From the NCBI RefSeq assembly GCF_965198245.1, contig NZ_OZ240249.1:3162001-3226000 (forward strand): a DNA stretch of 64,000 nucleotides. Reading direction: 5' to 3'. Each line of letters starts with the position of its first letter. The stretch's first letter is position 1. Source of the DNA: Poriferisodalis sp965198245 (lineage in GTDB: Bacteria; Actinomycetota; Acidimicrobiia; Acidimicrobiales; Poriferisodalaceae). This document shows positions 51,501 to 60,700 of this stretch, piece by piece. The notes under the pieces were generated by a model. That model worked only from the letters and a program-made list of their open reading frames with translations, ran no database searches and was not told where the DNA came from. The position numbers and the translations under genes are program-made.

Positions 51501-54500
51501 AACGGCGTCCGGTACGACGTGCAGGTGCGGGCGGTGAACGACGTCGGCGGGGGGCCATGGTCCCGGACGGACACCGGCACCGCGCAGACGGAACCCGGCA
51601 TGCCGTTCATCGGCGCGGTGACCCCCGGCGACCGCGCCCTGTCGATCACCTGGTCCGCGCCGGTCGATACCGGCGGGTTCGACATCACCTCCTACAACCT
51701 GCGCTACATCCCCAGCGACGCCCCCGACAAGGACGACGACGACAACTGGGAGGAGAAGATCGGCATCTGGAGCTCCGACACCCTGGAGTACACCCTCGAC
51801 AGCCTGACCAACGGCGTGGAGTATGAGGTGGAGGTGCGGGCGGTGACCTTCGCGGGGGCGGGACCCTGGTCCGGCACCCTCTTCGGCACGCCGCGGACGA
51901 CGTCCAGCGCCCCCACCATCAACTCGGTGATTCCCGGCGACCGGGCGCTCACGGTGGCCTGGTCCGCGCCGGACGACACCGGGGGCAGCCTGATCACCTC
52001 CTACAACCTGCGCTACATCCCCAGCAACGCCCCCGGCAACACCGACTGGACGGTGAAGTCCAGCGTCTGGAGCTTCGGTGCCCTGGTGCACACCCTCGAC
52101 AGCCTGACCAGCGGCGTCAGCTACGACGTGCAGGTGCAGGCCGTCAACGCCGCCGGGGACGGCCGGTGGTCCGACACCGTCGTCGGCACGCTCCAGACGA
52201 TTCCCAAAGCCCCCACCATCAACTCGGTGATTCCCGACAACCAGGCGCTCACGGTGGCCTGGTCGGCCCCCTCCGATAACGGCGGGTCCGCGGTCACGTC
52301 CTACGACCTGGGCTACATCCGCAGCAACGCCCTCAACAAGGACGACGACAACTGGGAGGAGAAGATCGGCATCTGGAGCTCCGACACCCTGGAGTACACC
52401 CTCGACAGCCTGACCAACGGCGTCCGGTACGACGTGCGGCTGCGGGCGGTGAACGCCGTCGACGAGGGGTCATGGTCGGCCGCGGCCTCCGCCACTCCCC
52501 AGACGGCGCCCGGCGCCCCGGCCATCGATCGGTTCACGTCCGGCGACCGCGCCCTGGCCGTGTCGTGGTTCGCCCCGGACGATGACGGCGGGTCCCCGGT
52601 CACGTCCTACAACCTGCGCTACATCCGCAGCTACGAGCCGGACCCGTACAAGGACGACGACAACAACTGGACGCCGAAGCCCAGCGTCTGGCACTCCGGC
52701 ACCCTGGAGTACACCCTCGACAGCCTGGCCAACGGCATCCAGTACGACGTGCAGGTGCAGGCCGTCAACGCCGCCGGGGGCGGCCGGTGGTCCGACACCG
52801 TCGTCGGCACACCCCGGACGAGACCTACAGGCCCCGCGATCGACAGCGTGACCCACGGCGACAAGACGCTCACCATCAACTGGTCCGAGCCGGACGATAT
52901 CGGCGGGTCCGCGGTCGCGTCATACGACGTGCGCTACATCCGCAGCTACAAGCCGGACCCGTGCAAGGACGACGACGACAACTGGACGAAGAGGACCGGC
53001 ATCTGGAGCTCCGGCACCCTGGAGTACACCCTCCGCAGCCTGACCAACGGCATCCAGTACGACGTGCAGGTGCGGGCGGTGAACGACGTCGGCGGGGGGC
53101 CATGGTCCCGGACGGACACCGGCACCGCGCAGACGGAACCCGGCATGCCGTCCATCGGCGCGGTGACCCCCGACGGCCGCGCCCTGTCGATCACCTGGAC
53201 CGCCCCGGACGATACCGGCGGGTTCGACATCACCTCCTACGACCTGCGCCACATCCCCAGCGCCGCCACCAACGCCAGCTGGACGGAGAAGATCGGCATC
53301 TGGATACCCGGCGACCTCCTGCAATACCGGATGAGCGAGGTCACGGGCTTCACCGACCTCATGAACTCGGTGAAGTACGACGTGCAGGTCAGAGCGGTCA
53401 GCGCCGTCGGGGCCGGCCCCTGGTCCGTCAGCAGGACAGGCACGCCGGTCTCCTCTGGCGGGTCATCGCGGAATCCCGGTGGCGGCGGCGGCAGTTCGGG
53501 CGGCGGCAGTTCGGGCGGCGGCAGTTCGGGCGGCGGCGGCGGCGATTTTGATGTGGGTGTTGCGACGTTCGTGGTGGCGAACGGGTGGAGTCCGGCCGAT
53601 GTGGGCGCAGCGTCGGTGCTCGCAGCACGCACCTCAGGTGCGGTGGTGCTCTACACCGCGGGCGACGAGCTGTCTGAGGAGACCCGGGTGCTGCTGCGTG
53701 AGGCTTTGCCCGCTGAGGTGGTCATCGTGGGCGGCACCGCTGCGGTGACCCGTGATGTGCGCACCCAGATCGATGCGGCGTCGCCCGAATCGGGCATCTC
53801 GCGCATCACAGGCGAGGGCCGCTCCGACACCGCAGCGGCCACTGCACGCCGCATCCTGGGCGCGCCGTCGACAGCGGGCCGCGTGACGTTGGTGGTGGCC
53901 AACGGATGGTCGCCGCCTGACATCGGCGCAGCCACCGCGCTGGCCGCCCGCAGCGGCCGCTCAGCGGTGCTCTACACCCAGCGCGACCAGCTGCCTGACG
54001 CGACCGCGGCGCTGCTGCGCGACTACGACGTCGCACGGGTGATCCTCATCGGGGGCACCGCTGCCATCAGCTCGCAGGTGCATGACGCGATCGCAGCAGC
54101 AGCAGGCGGCGATGCGAGCATCTCGCGGCTCACCGGCGACGACCGCATCGACACAGCCGCTCAGACAGCCCGGCGAGTGCTGGGCAACCCCGCCGCCGCA
54201 CCCGACGGCATCACCCTGGTGATCGCCAACGGCTGGTCCCCGCCCGACGTCGGCGTCGCAGCGGCACTGGCAGCCGCCACCGAGAACTCCGCGGTTGCCT
54301 ACACCGAACAAGGCACCCTGCCCGACGCCACCGCAGCACTCATCCGCGACTACCGGCCCACCCAGATCCTCATCGTGGGCGGACGCGCAGCCATCACCGA
54401 CGACGTGCGAACAGCCATCACCACCGCAGCACCCGACACCGCAAACATACGCCGCGTCACCGGCAGCACTCGCACCGACACCGCCGCCCGCGCCGCACGA

Positions 54501-54521
54501 CGCATCCTCGCAAACCCCTGA
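48552..54521 (+). CDS. giant cell-wall protein 3: fifteen fibronectin III repeats plus three CWB2 repeats
   Basis: A 1989-residue exported protein. The signal peptide ends FAGLVSPASAQT and is related to that of protein 2. About 15 FnIII domains follow (roughly residues 40-1640), each starting like PGAPAIESLTVGNEALTVAW and with SYDLRYIRSD and YDVQVRAVN. Several are nearly identical in DNA: the codons for YDLRYIRSDGSDGDITVDAN recur at about 49782 and 50092, and those for TDTGTAQTEPGMP at about 51570 and 53120. A Gly/Ser linker leads to CWB2 repeats (1665-1989). The likely role is a long rod-like adhesin or spacer on the wall. The ATG at 48552 is preferred, with TTG one codon earlier. Confidence 0.9.
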   Translation: MSLPSVGTGPQPQPRRTDAPGVVGSLRQRLLGLFVLVGAFAGLVSPASAQTLNDAAIPGAPAIESLTVGNEALTVAWTAPASNGGSDITSYDLRYIRSDADDKTDGNWTVENGVWTTGAGALESTLSGLANGTRYDVSARAVNTIGNGAWSATVTATPATVPTAPNLGFASAGSGRITITWSGPASDGGSYITSYDLRYIRSDGSDGDVTDYDNWEWETGFARTAGQYRIGGLTNGVAYHVEVRAVNAAGDGAWSQRQTRTPVGPPRIPSIDTVTPGDGSLAITWSAPSSNGGSDITGYNLRYVNDAAVCENCLYLWSQEPGIWTSGGGDLEFTLSGLTNGVRYRLGLQAVNGEGASGWSDWSDPRTGIAGSTPAAPGAPTIDRATSDGANVHVRWSAPSNDGGADITGYDLRYIRSDGSDGDITVDANWTPVDDLTGDLNHTVEGLTDGVEYDFQVRADNSAGAGSWSETVNNADPEPPGATGLKDVSEETPNQLRVSWRPPADDGGAPPTHYDLRYIRSDGSDGDITVDANWTQVDDLTGDLEYTITGLTSGVNYRVQVRAANRGGDGPWSLVVTLQPKHERPNPPGNISATPSNGTLTVKWTPAPAKAGVTVAGYKVSYIRLDDPDWNDFSEWTTSGLIASDTLEYAITGLQNGVRYSVDVYSVSSADRTSPPPETVPAHSPGRAPAAVGSLKRIRTYESSIFIQWTGPTDNGGHTVTSYDIHHYPTSDPTAVVKHSQDAQEILGGPAQTNVRSVGNLIPHVEYKIQVRARNRIGAGPWSSLTLIPRRQPVELTINSVTEGDGTLTVAWTDGGDDEITGYELRYTHFRFVSSVAPASSDWQYIRDITGTSPLEYTIDGLVNGRWYQVQVRGRNKYGQLLSDWSTWSARPNDDLTPWGVDALWGTPKTVPAAPAVSSVTPGDKELTVAWSAPDDDGGSLVTSYNLRYIPSDAPGKDDDDNWEKRTGIWSSGARLYDLFGLTNGVRYDVQVRAVNDVGGGPWSRTDTGTAQTEPGMPFIGAVTPGDRALSITWSAPVDTGGFDITSYNLRYIPSDAPDKDDDDNWEEKIGIWSSDTLEYTLDSLTNGVEYEVEVRAVTFAGAGPWSGTLFGTPRTTSSAPTINSVIPGDRALTVAWSAPDDTGGSLITSYNLRYIPSNAPGNTDWTVKSSVWSFGALVHTLDSLTSGVSYDVQVQAVNAAGDGRWSDTVVGTLQTIPKAPTINSVIPDNQALTVAWSAPSDNGGSAVTSYDLGYIRSNALNKDDDNWEEKIGIWSSDTLEYTLDSLTNGVRYDVRLRAVNAVDEGSWSAAASATPQTAPGAPAIDRFTSGDRALAVSWFAPDDDGGSPVTSYNLRYIRSYEPDPYKDDDNNWTPKPSVWHSGTLEYTLDSLANGIQYDVQVQAVNAAGGGRWSDTVVGTPRTRPTGPAIDSVTHGDKTLTINWSEPDDIGGSAVASYDVRYIRSYKPDPCKDDDDNWTKRTGIWSSGTLEYTLRSLTNGIQYDVQVRAVNDVGGGPWSRTDTGTAQTEPGMPSIGAVTPDGRALSITWTAPDDTGGFDITSYDLRHIPSAATNASWTEKIGIWIPGDLLQYRMSEVTGFTDLMNSVKYDVQVRAVSAVGAGPWSVSRTGTPVSSGGSSRNPGGGGGSSGGGSSGGGSSGGGGGDFDVGVATFVVANGWSPADVGAASVLAARTSGAVVLYTAGDELSEETRVLLREALPAEVVIVGGTAAVTRDVRTQIDAASPESGISRITGEGRSDTAAATARRILGAPSTAGRVTLVVANGWSPPDIGAATALAARSGRSAVLYTQRDQLPDATAALLRDYDVARVILIGGTAAISSQVHDAIAAAAGGDASISRLTGDDRIDTAAQTARRVLGNPAAAPDGITLVIANGWSPPDVGVAAALAAATENSAVAYTEQGTLPDATAALIRDYRPTQILIVGGRAAITDDVRTAITTAAPDTANIRRVTGSTRTDTAARAARRILANP

Positions 54522-54608
54522 GCACCGAAGCGAAGCGCTGACCTGACCGGCCCGCAGCGCTGCCCGCCCAGCGCTGCCCCTACGGCACCGCCCCGGAACG
54601 CCGCACGA

Positions 54609-54639
54609 CGCATCACCGCCTATCCGCTGAGGCACAGAG
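54609..54639. mobile_element. MITE-like repeat, right-end fragment
   Basis: CATCACCGCCTATCCGCTGA and the following GGCACAGAGTT match the right end of the copy at 40341-40480. It is fused to the left arm of a terminator hairpin like those at 40230 and 48337, whose right arm is missing. Confidence 0.6.
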
Positions 54640-54678
54640 TTCATTACATGAGTTAGCTACATGACTATTCTGCTCACG

Positions 54679-54756
54679 ATGCATGGCGTCAACCATCACG
54701 CAACTGGCGTCGAGGTGTCGAGCCCGGACTTGGGGATTGAGCGCGACTTCCGGTGA
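54679..54756 (+). CDS. leader peptide of giant gene 4 (no homopolymer)
   Basis: A 25-codon frame from ATG 54679 reads MHGVNHHATGVEVSSPDLGI and ends ERDFR. Its TGA (54754-54756) overlaps GTG 54753 of the giant gene as GTGA. TATTCT lies 7 bp upstream of the ATG. It shares only the Met-His start, Pro-Asp pair and stop/start overlap with the others. Confidence 0.5.
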   Translation: MHGVNHHATGVEVSSPDLGIERDFR

Positions 54757-57700
54757 CGCCAGCAGCATCGCTGTCGGGTCATCTGCCGATAGGGCGGCTG
54801 ATGCGCGTCGCGCTGGTGGTGTGCGTCGCCGCAGGAACCCTCGCGCTGGGGGTGCTGTCGGGCGATGACGCGCGGGCGCAGACGCCGCCGGCCGTCCCCG
54901 CGATCACCGCTGTGGCCTCGGGCGACACGGCCCTGACGGTGGCGTGGACTGCGCCGACCGGCGTCACCGGCATCGAGTCCTACGACGTGCGCTGGATCGA
55001 GACGAGCGCGAGCGCCACCGACAAAGCCGACGACGCCAACTGGACCGTGCTCGACCCCGCGTGGGAAACCGGGGACCTGCACGTCATCGTGACCGGGCTC
55101 ACCAACGACACGTCCTACGACATGCAGGTACGGGCAGTCACGACCAGCGACGGCGACTGGTCGGCAACCTCGACAGGAACGCCAACCGAACCCGGTTCCT
55201 TTCGTGTGAGCGCTACTGCCATGGTGAACGAGTTGCCCGTGCAGGGCGTGATCGATCCATTCAGCGACTACGACTATTTCTCATTCCGGATCAGCGGCTC
55301 GCGTGATGTCTTCATCTGGACCACGGGTGACACCGACACGTACGGCAAGCTCTTCCTCAGCAGCGACAGCGGCCATACGGCCAAGAACGACAACGGCGAT
55401 TTCGCTGACGGGCCGCTCAACTTCGCGCTCGGCGCCAGGCTGGAAGCCGGACTCTATTTCATCGAAATCAGCAGCTCCACCCAGTCTGCGGGCGACGACG
55501 CTTCGGGTCCGTACACGCTGCATCTGAGGACATCAGACGACACTTCGGGCCGCGACAACGCATCGCCGGTCGAACTCGGCAGCGTCACCTTGGCTGTTCT
55601 CCACGACACCGGGACGGCACGTGGGTGTGGCGGCGGGAATACCGACTACGGCGATGTGGACTACTTCAAGCTGGATCTGACGGCCGAGACCACGATCACC
55701 GTGCGGACGAGCGGGTTCGTGTCTGACACCGTGGGACAGATCCTGGACTCCGCCGGTGCGGCCATCGCCTCGAACAACGACGCGTATCTGGTGCGGAACC
55801 TCGGGCAATTCGCCCTGCGCGAGACACTGCCCGCAGGCGTCTCCTACATCAAGGTCAGGCCCCACTGCGATAACGACAGCGGTTGGTACTTCCTGCATGT
55901 CGCCGAGTCCGGCGAACCCGCCAGCTCGAAGGCATCAGCGGCTGAACTGCACATGAACGAGGCCGCAGGCGGGACAACCGACCCGGACGGCGACTGGTTC
56001 ACCTTCACGCTCGAGGAGTCGACCCGTGTGGCACTCGCTTTGTCGAGCATCGCCGCAGACATCGAAGCCACCTTGGAGGACTCGGCGGGAACGGTCCTCG
56101 ATGTGAACCAACGCGAGGTCTACCCCGCCGCGCCGGCTTCGGGGATCTACCCCAGTGCGATCCTCGACACGCTGGCAGCCGGCACCTACAACCTCAAGAT
56201 CGACGCCGCTCAACCGGCCGACACCGTTGCCTACGTCGTGCTGCTGCAACGCGACGGCGGCTACGAATGGCTGCTCGGGGGGTGTCCCGGGGCACCCTCG
56301 GGCATCGACGACGAGCTGTACCGATGCCAGTGGCATCTCGACAGCACCGGGCAGTCCGGGACCACCGCCGGCGAGGACATCAACATCGAGGACGCCTCGT
56401 TGGGCAGCGTGTGGGACATCACCAAGGGCGCCGGGGTCAATGTCGCGGTGGTCGACACCGGTCTCGACTATCTCCACGAGGACTTGGTCGACAACGTGCT
56501 CGAATCCGGGCACCACAGCTACCGCGACGACATGGGGGTATTCGACGGCCCGCTGGATCACGGCACGCTGGTATCGGGGATCATCGCCGCCCGCGACAAC
56601 GGCACCGGCATGCGCGGCGTGGCGCCGCGGGCGACGATCTATGCGTACAACCTGCTCGGCAACTTGAACACGGCCAATATGGCTGATGCGATGTCGCGAG
56701 GCCGCGCGACCACGTCAGTGTCCAACAACAGCTGGGGACCCACTCCAGGTCCGACGCCCCGCCGAGTCCACCGGACATGGGATATGGCGGTCGAGGCGGG
56801 CTTGAGCGAAGGGGACGGCGGCAAAGGCGTCGTGTACGTGTTCTCCGGCGGCAACGGCAACGACATGGGCGACTGGGCCTCGCTGAACGAGCACACCAGC
56901 CACTACGGCGTCACCACGGTTTGTGCCGTGAACGGCCATGGGAAGCGATCGGGATATTCCGAGCAGGGGCCGAACCTGTGGGTGTGTGCTCCTTCCAACT
57001 CTCCCGGCATCGGGACCACGCGGCGCTACAGCAGCTACACGAGCGGGTTCGGCGGCACGAGCGCCGCGGTGCCGATGGTGTCGGGTGTCGTCGCGCTGGT
57101 GCGCGCGGCGGGTCCGTCGCTGACGTGGCGCGACGTCAAGCTGGTGTTGGCGACGTCGGCCCGCCGCAACGATGCCGGCGACGCCGGTTGGGAGGCCGGT
57201 GCGCTGCGGTACGGCTCGGCGACCGACAGCTACAGCTACAGCCACAAGTACGGGTTCGGCGTCGTGGATGCCTCTGCGGCGGTGGCGCTTGCCGGAAGCT
57301 GGGCCAACGTGCCCGAGATGGGCACCGCGGCAGCGTCGGCTGACACGTCGCACAGCATCCCTGACACCGGCACCGCTGTTTCGAGCACTGTGCGGCTGGG
57401 AGGCAGCGTGGACTTCGCGGAGTTCGTCGAGATCAATGTCGATTTCGCGGCTCCGCGTTTTCGCAACCTGCGGATCGAACTCGAGTCCCCCCAGGGCGCG
57501 ACATCGGTGCTGACGGCGCCGAACTCGAAGAACTGCACCGCCGCCCACCCCTGCCCGCTCACCGGTGTGTTCCGGTTCGGTTCGGCGCGGCATCTCGGTG
57601 AGGATCCGCGGGGTGTGTGGACGCTGCGGGTTGCCGATGTGGTTGCGGGCGGGGGGTTGAACTCGGTTCGGTCGTGGGATCTGAGGGTGTACGGCCATCG

Positions 57701-60700
57701 CCAGTCGGTGCCTGGGGCGGTGCTGTTGGGGTTTGTGCGGCCGGGGTCGGGTTCGCTGACGGTGGGGTGGGATGAGCCTGATGACACTGGTCTGTTCGGC
57801 ATTGTCGGTTATGAGGTTCGCCATGTGCGCAGCGATGCCGCGGACAAGTCGGACAGTGCGTGGGCTCAGCTCAGCAGCACCTGTGTGGCCGGCTCGTGCA
57901 GTGCTGCGATCACCGGGCTGACTGATGGGGTGCGTCGTGATGTGCAGGTGCGGGCGGTCAGCACCCGGCCGGGCGCGTGGTCGTCTGTGGCACGGGGGAC
58001 GCCGGGTGCCGCCAATGGTGAGCCGTTCTTCGTCGACGGGGAGCGCACGACGCGCGGTGTCAACGAGCACGCCGGTTCGGGTGTCGCTGTCGGCTCGGCT
58101 GTGGCTGCTCGGGACGCGGAGCCTGATGTGTTCGTCTACAGCTTGGCTGGTGACGACGCTGGGCTGTTCGTGATCGACGCTTCGAGCGGGCAGCTCACGA
58201 CTGCGGACGGGTTTGTGTCCGATTTCGAGGGTGCGCGCAACAGCTTTGACGTGACGGTGTCGGTGAGCGACGGCAAGGCTGACGACGGCACAGCGAGCAC
58301 GGCGGTCGACGATGTCATCGCGGTGACCGTTGCAGTGGTCAACGTGGACGAGCCGGGCGGGGTGTCGTTGTCGGTGTCGCAGCCGCGGGCGGGCAGGTCT
58401 CTCAGCGCGTTTCTGAGCGATCCTGATGATCCTGACCGTTTGATTCGGGGCACGAAGTGGCGGTGGGAGCGTTCGGCGCCGGGTTCGATGTTGGGGTGGG
58501 CTCGGGTTACCGGTGTGCCGCTGTGGGGGTGGCGTCACTCGACCTATGTTCCCAATGATGACGATGTGGGCCGTTTTTTGCGGGTGACGGCGTCCTATTC
58601 AGATCCCCAGGGTCCGGGCAAGTCTGCGGAGGTTGTCTCTGCGCTTCTGGTGCGGGCGGACAATGTGGCGCCGATGTTCCCGGCTGCGGAGACAGGCGTG
58701 CGCAATGTCGATGAGAGCGCCGGGCCGGGCATCGGTGTCGGTTTGCCTGTCGTGGCGGGTGATGATGACGGCGATGATTTGACGTATTCGCTGGGCGGCC
58801 CCGATGCGGTCTCGTTCGGGATCGTTGCGGGCAGCGGGCAGCTTGTCACCGAAGCGGCATTGGATTTCGAGACCAAGTCGTCCTATGCGGTGACGGTGAC
58901 CGCGACGGATCCGCGGGGGCTGACCGGCACCCGGCCGGTGACTATCACCGTGGATGATGTGGACGAGGCGCCGCGGATCGTCTCGGGGCCGGCCAGCGTG
59001 GAGGTCCGCGAGGAGGTCGGCGAGGACCGTCCGGGCACCGTTGCGGTGTTCAGAGCAGATGATCCCGAGGGGGCACAGGTCGTGTGGGAGCTGCGGGGCG
59101 ACGACCGCGACCGTCTGGGGATCGGGCGCACGACCGGCGTCGTCGAGTTCGTCATGGCCCCGGACTTCGAGGCGCCTGCCGATGCGGATCGGGACAACTT
59201 CTATGCGGTGACTGTGGTGGCTTCTGACGGAGGGCTGGCCGGCACTTGGCCGCTGGTGGTGGAGATCGTCAACGACGATGATCGCGGGAGCGTGGGGCTT
59301 TCGTCGCTGCATCCGCGGGTCGGCACTGAGTTGAGGGCGACGCTGAGCGATCCCGACGGGAGCGTGAGCGGCGCTGTGTGGAAATGGGAGCGCTCGCAGT
59401 CGGGTTCGCCGCAGGACTGGGACGTGGTCGGCGGCGCGGTCTCTGATTCCTACACGGTGGTCGATGACGATTTGGATCGTTTTTTGCAGGTGTCGGTGTC
59501 GTACCGGGACCGGCACGGTCCACACAATCAGCAGGATCCTCTCAAGGGGGCCAGCGTCGAGACTGCCAGCGCGGTGCTGCCGCCGGTGATGAATATGCCG
59601 CCGGTGTTCCCCGAGGACGAGACCGGTCTGCGCGAGGTGCCGGAGAACACTGAAAGCGGCGAAGACTTCGGGGATCCGGTCGCTGCGGACGATCCCGATC
59701 CGGGTGATCGTCTGACCTATTCGCTCGGCGGTAGGGACGGCGCGGCGTTCGATGTCGATGCCGGCAGCGGTCAGCTGCGCACCGAGGCGCCGCTGGATCA
59801 CGAGAGCCGGTCGTCGTACGTGGTCACGGTGACCGCGACGGATCCCTCAGGGGAGTTCGCGGCCAAGCGTGTGACGGTCACGGTGACCGATACCGACGAT
59901 CTGGGGATGCTGGAGCTGTCGACGACCCAGCCTGAGGCGGGCAAGCCGCTGACGGCGACCCTGGTCGATCCCGACAAGCCGTTGACTGGTCTTGAGTGGA
60001 CGTGGTGGCGTTCTGGGGACAGCAGCGGACCGGGCGACTGGGTGCAGATCGACGGTGCAGCATCGTCGAGCTACCAGCCCGCTGCCGGGGACCCCGACGA
60101 CGGGGACCCTGACGGCGGCGGGCACGTGGGCTTGTGGCTGCGCGTGCGTGTCACCTACCGCGACATCCACAACCCCGCGGACTCTGCGGACCCCAACGTG
60201 GCCCCTTCCGACGCCAAGATGCTCCAAGCCGTGACGGTCAACCCGGTACAGGCTCCGTCAAACCCGACTCGCCCCAGCGGTCCCAGCGGGCCGACGAACA
60301 GCGGCAACAGCGGCAGTGGCGGGGGCGGTGGTGGTGGTGGTGGTGGTGATCTTGATGTGGGTGTTGCGTCGTTTGTGGTGGCCAATGGATGGAGCGCGGC
60401 CGATGTGGGGGTGGCATCGGTGTTGGCGGCGCGTACCTCTGGTGCGGTGGTCGTCTACACCGCAGGCGACGGGCTGTCCGAAGAGACTCGGTTGCTGCTG
60501 AGGGAGGCCATGCCCGCTGAGGTGACCATCGTGGGCGGCAACGCAGCGGTGTCACGCGATGTCCGCACCCAGATCCGGGCTGCGTCGTCTGAGTCAGGGA
60601 TCTCGCGCGTGTCGGGCGAGGACCGCGCCGACACCGCAGCAGGAACCGCACGACGCATCCTGGGCGCACCCGCAGCAGCGGGCCGGATCACGCTGGTGGT

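Noticed and set aside
49700..53300. Regular DNA repeats as a CRISPR array
   Set aside because: The repeats are coding FnIII units of about 300 bp in one continuous frame, without uniform spacers or cas genes.
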